DNA of 64,000 nt from assembly GCF_005080685.1 (NCBI RefSeq), contig NZ_CP039371.1, positions 992,001 to 1,056,000 of the forward strand, read 5' to 3'. Below the pieces are notes generated by a model. It searched no databases and was not told where the DNA came from. It worked only from the letters and a program-made list of their open reading frames with translations. Shown here piece after piece: positions 7,852 to 15,724 of the stretch. The stretch is from Pseudomonas putida. GTDB lineage: Bacteria; Pseudomonadota; Gammaproteobacteria; Pseudomonadales; Pseudomonadaceae. A program made the translations under genes and the position numbers. Each line of letters starts with the position of its first letter. Position 1 is the first letter of the stretch.

Positions 7852-8484
7852 ATGGAGTTGTACGGCTATTACCGCTCCACCTCCTCGTACCGAGTGCGGA
7901 TCGCCCTGGCGCTCAAGGGCCTGGGCTATCACGCGCTGCCGGTCAACCTGCTGAAGGGCGAGCAGCGCAGCGCCGCTTACCTGGCGCTGAATCCCCAGGG
8001 CAGGGTGCCGGCACTGCGCACCGAGCAGGGCCAGCTGCTGCTGCAGTCGCCGGCGATCATCGAGTATCTCGAAGAGCTGCAGCCCCAGCCTGCGCTGTTG
8101 CCGGCCGACCCGCTCGAGCGCGCCCAGGTGCGGGCGGTGGCGGCGATCATCGGCTGCGATATCCACCCGCTGCACAATGTCAGCGTGCTCAACCGGCTGC
8201 GCGAGGCGGGGCATGACGAGGCACAGATCAATGCCTGGATCGGCCATTGGATTGGCCAGGGATTGGCGGCGGTGGAGCAGTTGATCGGTGACCAGGGTTT
8301 TTGTTTCGGCGCTGCGCCGGGGCTGGCCGACGTGTACCTGGTCCCCCAGGTTTACGCGGCCGAGCGTTTCAACATCGACCTTGGCGCCTACCCACGAATT
8401 CGACGGGTGGCAGGGTTGGCGGCGCAACATCCAGCGTTCAACGCGGCGCACCCGTCGTGCCAGCCGGATACACCCGCTCAGTGA
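7852..8484 (+). CDS. hmgC: Maleylacetoacetate isomerase (zeta-class GST)
   Basis: A 210-residue zeta-class glutathione transferase that isomerises 4-maleylacetoacetate to fumarylacetoacetate using glutathione. The thioredoxin-fold domain starts MELYGYYRSTSSYRVRIALA with the zeta-class Ser motif (residues 9-12), followed by NPQGRVPAL and LLQSPAIIEYLEE. The helical C-terminal domain contains DIHPLHNVSVL. The ATG follows GAGGAGG at good spacing. It is last in hmgABC and its 3' end overlaps the convergent sirB1-like gene by 7 bp. Also called maiA. Confidence 0.95.
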   Translation: MELYGYYRSTSSYRVRIALALKGLGYHALPVNLLKGEQRSAAYLALNPQGRVPALRTEQGQLLLQSPAIIEYLEELQPQPALLPADPLERAQVRAVAAIIGCDIHPLHNVSVLNRLREAGHDEAQINAWIGHWIGQGLAAVEQLIGDQGFCFGAAPGLADVYLVPQVYAAERFNIDLGAYPRIRRVAGLAAQHPAFNAAHPSCQPDTPAQ

Positions 8485-9283
8485 ATCGAACGGTTGATCG
8501 TAGGTAGCTGGCCGATGCGATCGGTGAGCTTCAGGCGCTGCACCGGATCGTCGGTGAGCAGCAGCGCATGCTCCAGGTCAAAGCGCTCGGCCTGGGGGCA
8601 CTCCAGGTGCTGGTAGAGCGAGGCACGTGCCAGGTAGTCGCCCACTTGTACCGGGCCCAGCTGCATCACCCGTTCGGCATCGACCAGCGCCGCCAGGTGA
8701 TCTCCTTCGCTGCTGTGCAATTGGCGCAGGTTGCGTGACAGGCGCTGGAGCATCTGCAGCGGGGTAACGGTACGCAGGTGCTCGGCGCTCAGTGCCACCT
8801 GCGGCCCGAATTGGCGTGCGAGCAGGTCGCGGCAGTCGGTGGGATACAGGCGACGGCCGCCGCAGGGGTCGAGCAGGTGATCGGCACCGGGCACGCGCAG
8901 CAGGAAGTGACCGGGAAAGCCCACGCCCTCCAACGGAATGGATAACCGCTGGGCCAGTTCCAGGGCCAGGATGGCCAAGGTCAACGGCTGGCCGCGGCGG
9001 CGCTGCAGGACTTTGTCCATCAATGCCACCTGGGGCGCAGCGGGTGGTACTCGTCCTGTTGGAAGCCGTGCGCATTCAACTGGCGCAACAACGGTTGGGC
9101 GAGTTCGGCCAGGGGAAGAATGGGCAGGCGGGCGCTGACTTCGCGTTGCAGGTCGCGCAGTGTGGCCAGGCCCGTGGCGGGGTCCACACTTCGGTCATGC
9201 TCGACGGCGATCCACAAGGCAGCTTCCAGCAGGGCGACCGGCTCGCGTTCCAGGCAGGCCAGGCAGGATTGACGTGGGTTCAT
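8478..9283 (-). pseudogene. SirB1-family protein, split by a one-base deletion
   Basis: Two overlapping frames encode consecutive halves of a SirB1/transglutaminase-like family protein. Residues from ATG 9283 (MNPRQSCLACLERE) run to QQDEYHPLRPRWH and stop; the rest resumes in another frame with MDKVLQRRRGQPLTLAIL through GFPGHFLLRV and a TPR-like C-terminal half. Adding one C to the plus-strand G run 9032-9035 gives RPQVALMDKVLQRRRG and a continuous 268-residue protein of normal length. The ATG has a GGAG Shine-Dalgarno. Function of the family is poorly known. The break may be a sequence error rather than a real mutation. It converges on hmgC with a 7-bp overlap. Confidence 0.85.
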
Positions 9284-9407
9284 GGGTTTCTCCGCACACG
9301 TCTAGATGTTTAGCCCTGGCAAGGGTTTTCGTCCAGTGGTCCGTCGGCCACGTGTGCTGTAAGACGATGCCTATACTGGTGAGAGCACCTCTAGGGGGAG
9401 CCCGCCG

Positions 9408-10427
9408 ATGTTCGCGCTGATGCAAAGCACCCGTACCCAGTCCCTGCACCTGTTCGTCGACCCGAGCACAGGTCTGAAGGCCGTGGTCGCCATCCACAGC
9501 GAACACTTGGGGCCGGCGATGGGCGGCTGCCGGTATCTGCCTTATGCCGACGATGAAAGCGCCATGGCCGATGCTATCCGCCTGGCCCAGGGCATGAGCT
9601 TCAAGGCTGCGCTGGCGGGGTTGGCGCTTGGCGGTGGCAAGGCGGTGATCATACGCAACCCGCATGTGGAAAACCGCGCCGCGCTGTTCGAAGCGTTCGG
9701 GCGTTTCGTCGATACCCTGCAAGGCCGCTTCATTACTGCCGTGGACAGCGGCACCTCGACCCTGGACATGGACTGCATCGCCCAATCCACGCCGCATGTC
9801 ACCAGCACCACGGCCTCGGGCGACCCATCGCCGCACGCGGCCATGGGCGTTTTCGCGGGTATTCGCGCCACGTCGATGGCTCGCCTGGGCAGCGATAACC
9901 TGGAAGGGTTGCGGGTGGCGGTACAGGGCCTGGGCAATGTTGGCTACGCCCTGGCCGAACAACTGCACGCAGCGGGTGCCGAGTTGCTGGTGAGCGACCT
10001 GGACCCTGGGCGCGTGCGGCTCGCGGTGGAACAGTTCGACGCCCGGCCGGTGCCCAACGAAGCGTTGCTGAGCACGCCCTGCGATATCTTCGCTCCGTGC
10101 GGCGTGGGGCCGGTGCTCACCGGCCAGAGCGTGATGCAGCTGCGTTGTGCTGCGGTGGCGGGGTCGGCGAACAACCAGCTGACCACCTTGCAGGTGGCGG
10201 ACCAGTTGGAAACCCGGGGGATTCTGTATGCCCCCGATTACGTGATCAATGCCGGTGGCTTGATCTACGTGGCGCTGCGCCATCGGGGCGAGGAGCTGGG
10301 CACCATCACCGCGCACCTGGCGCGGATTCCCTCGCGGCTGACCGAAGTGTTTGCCCATGCCCAAGCCGAAAAGCGTTCACCGGCGAGGGTGGCGCAGATG
10401 TTGGCCGAGCGGTTGCTATACGGCTGA
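9408..10427 (+). CDS. Glu/Leu/Phe/Val dehydrogenase (leucine dehydrogenase type)
   Basis: A 339-residue amino-acid dehydrogenase that would reversibly deaminate an amino acid to its 2-keto acid with NAD(P)+. The substrate domain has GPAMGGCRYLPY and the catalytic-Lys region MSFKAALAGLALGGGKAVI (about 64-82). The C-terminal Rossmann domain has VQGLGNVGYALAEQL (about 173-187). Length and motifs fit the short leucine/phenylalanine/valine dehydrogenase group rather than hexameric glutamate dehydrogenase. Substrate preference cannot be fixed by eye; its place beside the tyrosine/phenylalanine pathway may be chance. A REP pair follows its stop. Confidence 0.87.
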   Translation: MFALMQSTRTQSLHLFVDPSTGLKAVVAIHSEHLGPAMGGCRYLPYADDESAMADAIRLAQGMSFKAALAGLALGGGKAVIIRNPHVENRAALFEAFGRFVDTLQGRFITAVDSGTSTLDMDCIAQSTPHVTSTTASGDPSPHAAMGVFAGIRATSMARLGSDNLEGLRVAVQGLGNVGYALAEQLHAAGAELLVSDLDPGRVRLAVEQFDARPVPNEALLSTPCDIFAPCGVGPVLTGQSVMQLRCAAVAGSANNQLTTLQVADQLETRGILYAPDYVINAGGLIYVALRHRGEELGTITAHLARIPSRLTEVFAHAQAEKRSPARVAQMLAERLLYG

Positions 10428-10453
10428 CCGGCAGATACTTGCTTATTTTTAGT

Positions 10454-10547
10454 GGCCTCTTCGCGGGCAAGCCCGCTCCCACAGGACCGCCGCTGAATTT
10501 GTCTAGGGCGGGGTACTTGTGGGAGCGGGCTTGCCCGCGAAGAGGCC
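10454..10547. repeat. Inverted REP pair
   Basis: Two P. putida-type REP units (gcgggcaagcccgctcccac and its complement) face each other between two convergent gene ends. They can form a long cruciform or mRNA hairpin and may act as a bidirectional 3' end stabiliser. Confidence 0.9.
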
Positions 10548-10567
10548 AGTAAAGACGCAAAAAATGT

Positions 10568-10831
10568 CTACTCGGCCGCTGCCCCATCGAGCAACTCGGC
10601 CAACGCATCGGGCTGGCTCTTGAACGCCCGCGCAAACACATCGCGGTTCTTGGCCATGTAGATGCCCGCTTCCTCGACCTGCTGCTCGGTCAGCGAAGGG
10701 ACTGCCTTTTGCAGAACCTCGGCCAGGCGTTCGGCCAGCTCGAGCATCTTGTCATGACGATCTGCTTCGGCCTTATCCATGAACAAGCGCTCCGGGTCGC
10801 GGCTGCTGCGGTACACCACTTCGACGGCCAT
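10568..10831 (-). CDS. yebG: YebG-family SOS protein
   Basis: An 87-residue acidic protein of the YebG family, a small DNA-damage-inducible protein of unclear function. The N-terminus MAVEVVYRSSRDPERLFMDK and the middle EEAGIYMAKNRD are family-typical. A perfect 20-nt LexA palindrome lies 39-58 bp upstream of the start, so SOS control is well supported. ATG 10831 follows GAGGTGATG at good spacing. The gene converges on the amino-acid dehydrogenase gene across a REP pair. Confidence 0.9.
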   Translation of the reverse strand: MAVEVVYRSSRDPERLFMDKAEADRHDKMLELAERLAEVLQKAVPSLTEQQVEEAGIYMAKNRDVFARAFKSQPDALAELLDGAAAE

Positions 10832-10869
10832 TCATCACCTCTATGCCTTTTGCTGGTTGATACAACAAA

Positions 10870-10889
10870 TACTGTATGCGCATACAGTA
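10870..10889. promoter_or_regulatory. LexA box of yebG
   Basis: tactgtatgcgcatacagta is a perfect 20-nt palindrome matching the gammaproteobacterial LexA consensus CTG-N10-CAG with the preferred flanking TA. It lies 39 bp upstream of the yebG start codon. Confidence 0.93.
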
Positions 10890-11006
10890 ATGGCATTGCC
10901 ACCATTGCGCAACCGAAAGTTCAGTCGAAAGGGTAGTTCACACGTGCCTTGCGGCAATCGGTCGCCTTCCAAGCGAGGGGCATGGCCCTTTAACTGCATG
11001 GCAAAA

Positions 11007-11024
11007 GCGTCACAGCCGTGACGC
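11007..11024. promoter_or_regulatory. Dyad upstream of psiE
   Basis: Perfect inverted repeat GCGTCAC-AGCC-GTGACGC lies 36 bp upstream of the psiE GTG start. It could be an operator or a 5' UTR hairpin. It does not match a PhoB box (two direct CTGTCAT-like repeats), so the regulator is unknown. Confidence 0.4.
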
Positions 11025-11059
11025 ACAATCCTTCATGTCGTATCGGGGAATCGGACATC

Positions 11060-11530
11060 GTGAACATCAAATGGGCTGAAAAGCTGCGCAAGGGCCTGCA
11101 TGGCTCGGCCGACTCACTGGGCAACCTGTGCGTGGAAGCATTCCACTATCTGGCCTTGTTCGGCATCGGCGCGATCACCGCCTACGCGGCGGTAGTGACC
11201 TTTCTCGACATGCTCGGCAAGGGCGGGATCAGCGTCGATGACATCCTGCTGCTGTTCATCTACCTCGAGCTGGGTGCGATGGTGGGCATCTACTTCAAGA
11301 CCAACCACATGCCGATCCGCTTCCTGCTGTACGTGGCGATCACCGCGCTGACGCGCCTGTTGATCGGTGACGTGTCGCACCACAAGGCGCCGGACGAAGG
11401 CCTGCTTTACCTGTGCGGTGGCATTCTGCTCCTGGCGTTCTCGATCCTGGTGGTGCGCTACGCCTCGTACCGCTATCCCTCGACCAAGGTGCTCGATGCC
11501 AACGGCAAGGAAGTGGACGAGGGCAGGTGA
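11060..11530 (+). CDS. psiE: PsiE-family phosphate-starvation-inducible membrane protein
   Basis: A 156-residue inner-membrane protein with four predicted membrane helices, of the PsiE family (phosphate-starvation-inducible in E. coli; molecular role unknown). Conserved parts include AVVTFLDMLG, ILLLFIYLELGAMVGIYFKT and MPIRFLLYVAITALTRLLI. GTG 11060 (reading MNIKWAEKLRKG) was chosen because GGGGA lies 8 bp upstream; an in-frame ATG at 11018 would add 14 unlikely residues. The short polar C-terminus ends ANGKEVDEGR. Confidence 0.82.
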   Translation: MNIKWAEKLRKGLHGSADSLGNLCVEAFHYLALFGIGAITAYAAVVTFLDMLGKGGISVDDILLLFIYLELGAMVGIYFKTNHMPIRFLLYVAITALTRLLIGDVSHHKAPDEGLLYLCGGILLLAFSILVVRYASYRYPSTKVLDANGKEVDEGR

Positions 11531-11643
11531 GTGGTAGCTATGTAGTGCGGGCGGTGGCGTGCGCCGCTGTTCAATCTGGACCGACGCCGGTTGCGTGACA
11601 GAGGGTCGCGTAGACGGAGCGTCTTCAATCTGGAGAGATCAGC

Positions 11644-11949
11644 ATGCGTTATGAAACCGAAGCCGTCCGCGCCTACCTGCACGAAGCGCTGGGGCCCCAC
11701 GGAATTGACCCGGACACCGTGCATGTCAACGAAATCGCCTATGTCGTCGACAGGGAGGTGGTGCGCACGCGCACGTTGCTCGAGGAATCGCTGCATTGGC
11801 TGGAGCAGGGCGAGGAGCCTACCTACGACATAGGGCTGATAGGGCTGTTCCATCGCCCGGACACGTTCGAACCCGAGCACCGTGTCGAGGGCCTGCGCCT
11901 GCAGGACATCGAACGGATGATCGGGCGAATGCTGCTGGCGCTGCGCTGA
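11644..11949 (+). CDS. Conserved-looking hypothetical protein, 101 aa
   Basis: A soluble acidic protein of 101 residues with no signal peptide, membrane segment or motif I recognise. It begins MRYETEAVRAYLHEALGPHG and ends RLQDIERMIGRMLLALR in a predicted amphipathic helix. Start ATG 11644 has GGAGAGA at good spacing, and third-position GC is high like neighbouring genes, both supporting real coding. It converges on the DUF3509 gene with only 2 bp between stops. An 11-nt direct repeat (ttcaatctgga) occurs upstream at about 11570 and 11627. Function unknown. Confidence 0.65.
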   Translation: MRYETEAVRAYLHEALGPHGIDPDTVHVNEIAYVVDREVVRTRTLLEESLHWLEQGEEPTYDIGLIGLFHRPDTFEPEHRVEGLRLQDIERMIGRMLLALR

Positions 11950-11951
11950 GC

Positions 11952-12254
11952 TCAGTTAGCCACGGCGACAGCGGCGAATGGCTTGCCTTCGTGGCGGACA
12001 TCGCCGGTCAGGGCGGCCAGCACCTGTAGGGGGTTCTGGCCGTGCTCGATGGCCAGGCCCAGGCGGATGCTGTCGATCACCCTCTGCAGGCGCGCCGGGT
12101 CGTTGCGTTGGCTCTGGCTGATCAAGCGCTTGGCAACCACGCCGGCATCATCGGAGAGGGTCAGCATGATGCTGCCGTCCAGGCGTTCGATGCTCAGGTT
12201 CACGCGGTATTCGGGGGCGAAGGCGTCGCTGATCTGGTCGAATGGATTGTGCAT
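11952..12254 (-). CDS. DUF3509-family protein
   Basis: A 100-residue protein of the Pseudomonas-restricted DUF3509 family; function unknown. The N-terminus MHNPFDQISDAFAPEYRVNL followed by a beta-rich SIERLDGSIMLTLSD is the family pattern. ATG 12254 is preferred over an in-frame ATG five codons earlier because family members begin at this M-x-NPF. The central SQSQRNDPARLQRVIDSIR is helical. No signal peptide or membrane segment. It may be monocistronic. Confidence 0.72.
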   Translation of the reverse strand: MHNPFDQISDAFAPEYRVNLSIERLDGSIMLTLSDDAGVVAKRLISQSQRNDPARLQRVIDSIRLGLAIEHGQNPLQVLAALTGDVRHEGKPFAAVAVAN

Positions 12255-12339
12255 GGTCGAAATCTGCAAATGAATGACTGCAGGGTTGACCGGCCAATCG
12301 ACTGGTTGGTTCAGGTCCGTTGATCAATACCAACGAAAA

Positions 12340-12360
12340 CGCCCGGCACAGGGCCGGGCG
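12340..12360 (-). terminator. Terminator of the HPF-family gene
   Basis: cgcccggc/gccgggcg stem with a short loop at 12340-12360, followed on the minus strand by TTTTCGTT. It lies 15 bp after the stop of the HPF-family gene. Confidence 0.8.
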
Positions 12361-12375
12361 TCGAGGGGCGGGCGA

Positions 12376-12723
12376 TCAGGCCTCCGGGTCGGTCAGTTCA
12401 AGGGCGCCGCGCTTGCTGCGCAGCTTGCCGTAGAAGTGTTCCAGAGCGTTGTTCAACTTGCTGGCGGCGCCGTCTACGGCCTGATCCAGCGAGCCTGCGG
12501 TGTGGGTGACGGAAATCGGCTGGTGGCCTTTGGGGCGAGCTTCGATCTGGCAGCGTTTGTCATGCGGGCCGGGCTTGGCGCCGTTCTCGTCGCGCAAGTG
12601 CACCTCAAGGCGGGTGAGGCTGTCGTCATAGCGCTCGAGTGTGCTTTCCAGCGTTGCGCGGACCCACTCGTTGAGCCGGATGTTGCCTTCGATATGGTTG
12701 CTGCTGTTGACCTGGATTTGCAT
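12376..12723 (-). CDS. HPF/RaiA-family ribosome-associated protein
   Basis: A 115-residue member of the short HPF/RaiA (S30AE) family, which binds the 30S decoding region and promotes ribosome hibernation or stalls translation under stress. The sequence MQIQVNSSNHIEGNIRLNEW, then RLEVHLRDENG and ASKLNNALEHFYGKL fits the beta-alpha-beta-beta-beta-alpha fold. It is not the rpoN-linked hpf, so it is probably a paralogue whose exact role is unsure. Divergent from the iron module; a strong terminator follows it. Confidence 0.85.
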   Translation of the reverse strand: MQIQVNSSNHIEGNIRLNEWVRATLESTLERYDDSLTRLEVHLRDENGAKPGPHDKRCQIEARPKGHQPISVTHTAGSLDQAVDGAASKLNNALEHFYGKLRSKRGALELTDPEA

Positions 12724-12907
12724 GATTCAATCCTTATTCAGCTTGCTCGCAGAGAGGCGCGCCTAGGCCTTTGAGGGCCCTGATATTTCTGCGTCTCTTG
12801 ACTCTAAGGTCAGGCAACGGCGGGACGAATTCAAGCCCCTTTTGAAAATAAATTTCCTGTTGCAAATAGCCCATTGCAAACCGTTGGGTCGCACAGGCTT
12901 TGCTTAT

Positions 12908-12926
12908 GAGAATTCAAATCATTACT
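12908..12926. promoter_or_regulatory. Fur box upstream of the iron module
   Basis: gagaattcaaatcattact matches 13 of 19 positions of the Fur consensus GATAATGATAATCATTATC. It lies 30 bp upstream of the first gene of a PepSY/FecI/FecR/TonB-receptor cluster, where iron control is expected. Confidence 0.65.
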
Positions 12927-12955
12927 ATTAGGGCCCGATTTTTACGAACCCCGCC

Positions 12956-13258
12956 ATGAAAAGCAAAGCCGGCCCCTCACTGAGCTACCGCCTGGGCGTC
13001 ACCTCACGCAGCCTGGCCGCTTTGTTCGGCGGTTACCTGCTGGCGTCCATGGCCAGCATCGCCATCACCTTGTTGGCGCCGATGAGCCGGGTCGACGCGA
13101 CCATGACCGGCATGATGCTGTCGTTCGTGTTCTACCTGCTGGCCTTCATCTGGTGCTTCGCCTGCCGCAGTGCGTGGCGTGCCTGGCTTGGCGTGCTGCT
13201 GCCAAGCTTGCTGCTGGGGCTGGCGAGCGGGTTGGCCTACTGGATGAAGACACCATGA
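12956..13258 (+). CDS. DUF3649 small membrane protein
   Basis: A 100-residue inner-membrane protein with three hydrophobic helices and a basic N-terminus. Its family (DUF3649) is typically found beside PepSY-domain iron reductases and TonB receptors in pseudomonads, as here. The stop overlaps the start of the PepSY gene (ATGA), so the two are translationally coupled. A Fur box lies just upstream. Likely an accessory subunit in periplasmic siderophore reduction; by analogy with the FpvG-K system of P. aeruginosa this is inference. Confidence 0.75.
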   Translation: MKSKAGPSLSYRLGVTSRSLAALFGGYLLASMASIAITLLAPMSRVDATMTGMMLSFVFYLLAFIWCFACRSAWRAWLGVLLPSLLLGLASGLAYWMKTP

Positions 13259-14823
13259 AGGAAGGCTTCCGCCAGGCCATGGCCTGGCTGCACACCTGGA
13301 CCGGCCTGATCTTCGGTTGGTTGCTGTTCGCCATCTTCCTCACAGGTACGCTGTCGTATTTCAAGGAAGAGGTGAACCACTGGACCCACCCGGAAATCCG
13401 CCGCCATGCGCTCGACCCGCAGGCCAGCCTGGCGCTGGCCCAACGCTACCTCGAGCGCAATGCCGGGCATTCCGAGGGCTGGATGATTCGCTTGCCCAGC
13501 GAGCGCGACGCGGGCCTGAGCGTGGGCTGGCGCGACCCCGAGGGCGGGCGCCGTGGGTTCGTCCAGAAGGAACTCGACGCCAGCACCGGCGAGCCGGTCG
13601 AGGCGCGTGAAAGCCGGGGTGGCGAGTTCTTCTACCGCTTCCACTTCCAGTTGGAGATGCCGCACCCGTGGGGTCGCTGGCTGTCGACCTTCTGCGCCTT
13701 CATCATGCTGCTGGGCCTGGTCACGGGCATCATCACCCACAAGAAGATCTTCAAGGAATTCTTCACCTTCCGCCCTGGCAAGGGGCAGCGCTCCTGGCTG
13801 GATGGCCACAACGCCATCGGCGTGCTGGTGCTGCCGTTCCACCTGATGATCAGCTACAGCAGCCTGGTGCTGTTCATGTACATGGTCATGCCGGCCAGCA
13901 TCCTGGCCAGCTATGGCGGCAATACCGGGGGGTACTTCAGTGAGGTGTTCGGCCGCGACGAAGCGCCCAAGTCGGCCAATGTCGCAACGCCAATGGTGCC
14001 GCTGGCCGGGCTCTATGAGCAGGTCCAGCGGTTGGCGCCAGGGGCGCGCATGGGTTACGTCCAGGTGCAGAACCCGGGCGATCGCAATGCCCGGGTCACC
14101 TTCAGCCAGTCGGCGGCCGACCATGTGCCCTACCGACGTAGCGCCAACTGGACATTCGACGGTGGCAGTGGCGCGATGCTGAGCCAGGGTGCGGCGGAGA
14201 GCGCCACCATGCTCACCAGTTTCAGTTTTGCCGGCCTGCACATGGGTAACTATGCCGGGCCATGGTTGCGCTGGCTGTACTTCGCCTTCGGCCTGGCCGG
14301 CACCGCGGTGATCGGCACCGGGCTGGTGATGTGGCTGGGCAAGCGCCAGCTCAAGCATGCCAAGAGCGAGCGACTGCCGGGCGAGTTGCGCCTGGTCGAG
14401 GTGTTGAATATCGTCAGCATGAGTGGCCTGCTGCTGGGTGTGGCGACCTTCTTCTGGGCTAACCGCCTGTTGCCCAATGGGCTGGCGGGGCGCGCCGACT
14501 GGGAGGTGAACCTGTTCTTCCTGGCCTGGGCACTGTCGCTGGTGCACGCGGCGCTGCGTCCTGGGCGACGCGCCTGGGGCGAGCAGTTGGCGCTGGGCGC
14601 TGCGGCCTTTGCCTCGCTGCCGTTGCTCAACGGGTTGGTCACCGGGCAGGGCTTGAACCATTCGCTGCCGGCGGGTGACTGGGCCATGGCCGGCTTCGAC
14701 CTGACTGCGCTGGCTGCCGGTGCGTTTCTCGCCTGGGCTGCCAGCAAGATGCTGCGCACTCCCAAGCCCAAGCGCGCACCCCGCGCAGTCCAGGCGGTGA
14801 CTGAAGTGGCCGAGGTGAAATGA
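13255..14823 (+). CDS. PepSY-domain inner-membrane protein (siderophore reductase type)
   Basis: A 522-residue PepSY-associated membrane protein with four or more long membrane helices. TM1 contains WLHTWTGLIFGWLLFAIFLTG; a periplasmic PepSY-like region (about 40-135) and the pair HFQLEMPHPWGRW and GHNAIGVLVLPFHLMISYS carry conserved His residues likely to bind haem. P. aeruginosa FpvG of this family reduces ferripyoverdine in the periplasm, so iron release from a siderophore imported by the nearby TonB receptor is the best guess. ATG 13255 overlaps the upstream stop. The C-terminus is Lys/Arg-rich and cytoplasmic. Confidence 0.85.
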   Translation: MKEGFRQAMAWLHTWTGLIFGWLLFAIFLTGTLSYFKEEVNHWTHPEIRRHALDPQASLALAQRYLERNAGHSEGWMIRLPSERDAGLSVGWRDPEGGRRGFVQKELDASTGEPVEARESRGGEFFYRFHFQLEMPHPWGRWLSTFCAFIMLLGLVTGIITHKKIFKEFFTFRPGKGQRSWLDGHNAIGVLVLPFHLMISYSSLVLFMYMVMPASILASYGGNTGGYFSEVFGRDEAPKSANVATPMVPLAGLYEQVQRLAPGARMGYVQVQNPGDRNARVTFSQSAADHVPYRRSANWTFDGGSGAMLSQGAAESATMLTSFSFAGLHMGNYAGPWLRWLYFAFGLAGTAVIGTGLVMWLGKRQLKHAKSERLPGELRLVEVLNIVSMSGLLLGVATFFWANRLLPNGLAGRADWEVNLFFLAWALSLVHAALRPGRRAWGEQLALGAAAFASLPLLNGLVTGQGLNHSLPAGDWAMAGFDLTALAAGAFLAWAASKMLRTPKPKRAPRAVQAVTEVAEVK

Positions 14824-15149
14824 TGCTGAGCGTTGCCCTGATCGGTTATGCGGGGTTCGCCGCCCTGTGCCTGGCCATGGAAAAACACGCCGCCGAGCTG
14901 CTCGGGCGCAAACCTGGCCATACGGCGCTGCGCGGTTTGCGCATCGGCGGCTGGGCGCTGCTGGTGCTGTCGCTGGTGCTGGCGGTGCAGGTGCGTGGCT
15001 GGGCCCACGGCCTGGTCGAGTGGATCGCGGTGTTGATGGCCGGGGCCACGCTCTGGGTGTTCGGCCTGCCGTATCAGCCTCGAGTGCTGCTGGGGCTTGC
15101 CGCTTTCAGCGTGGTGCTCGGCCCGCTGTTGGCCGTGTTTGGCGCGTAG
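14820..15149 (+). CDS. DUF3325 small membrane protein
   Basis: A 109-residue inner-membrane protein with three to four hydrophobic helices and little soluble sequence. DUF3325 proteins co-occur with DUF3649 and PepSY genes, as in this operon. ATG 14820 overlaps the PepSY stop (ATGA); a second ATG follows directly. Probably a small partner of the PepSY reductase. The sigma-factor gene begins 3 bp after its stop, so all these genes look co-transcribed. Confidence 0.75.
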   Translation: MMLSVALIGYAGFAALCLAMEKHAAELLGRKPGHTALRGLRIGGWALLVLSLVLAVQVRGWAHGLVEWIAVLMAGATLWVFGLPYQPRVLLGLAAFSVVLGPLLAVFGA

Positions 15150-15152
15150 CCG

Positions 15153-15724
15153 GTGAGCGAACCGGGCCACATCGCCGACACCGAGGCCGATAGCACGGGG
15201 GCGCGCGCGCGATTTCTCCAGGTATTCCTGGCCCAGCGGGCGCGCATGGAGGCGTTGGTCAGCCGCCGGGTCGGCTGCCGGGCGACCGCCTCGGACCTGG
15301 TCCAGGAGTTGTTCCTGCGCTTCTGGCGTCGCCCGAGGTCAAGGTCGAGGCGTTGGACACCTACCTGCTGCGCTGCGCGGGTAACCTGGCCATCGACCAC
15401 CTGCGCAGTGAGGGCAGCCGCGAGCGCCTGGCAGAAGCGAGCTTGAGCGTGGAGGAAGGCGAGGTGGCCGGAGCGCCGGAGCATGCCCTGGAAGTCGAGG
15501 ACGACCTGCAACGCATCGAGGCCGCCTTGCGTACCTTGCCGGAACGCACCCGGCAGATTTTCTTGCTCAACCGTGTGCACGGCTGCAAGTACGGCGAGAT
15601 CGCCAAGGCCATGCAACTGTCCCAGAGCGCGGTGGAAAAGCATATGATGCGCGCCCTCGAAGCGTGCAAGGCGAGTGTCGCCGAGCCCGCCCCAGCACGC
15701 GGGCCAGGGAGCGCCAGACGATGA
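15153..15724 (+). pseudogene. FecI-like ECF sigma factor, split by a one-base deletion
   Basis: An iron-starvation type ECF sigma factor in two frames. Region 2 is read from GTG 15153 (FLQVFLAQRARMEALVSRRV, then SDLVQELFLRFWRRP). The rest of region 2 and region 4 are read from about 15340 in the next frame (DTYLLRCAGNLAIDHLRSEG, then YGEIAKAMQLSQSAVEKHM). One extra C in the run 15332-15334 joins them as FWRRPEVKVEALDTYLLR and gives a normal 190-residue protein. The stop overlaps the fecR start. FecI-type factors drive transcription of the linked TonB receptor. The break may be a sequence error. Confidence 0.85.

Noticed and set aside
11007..11024. PhoB box for psiE
   Set aside because: The sequence is an inverted repeat, not the direct repeat of a Pho box; it is listed only as an unassigned dyad.
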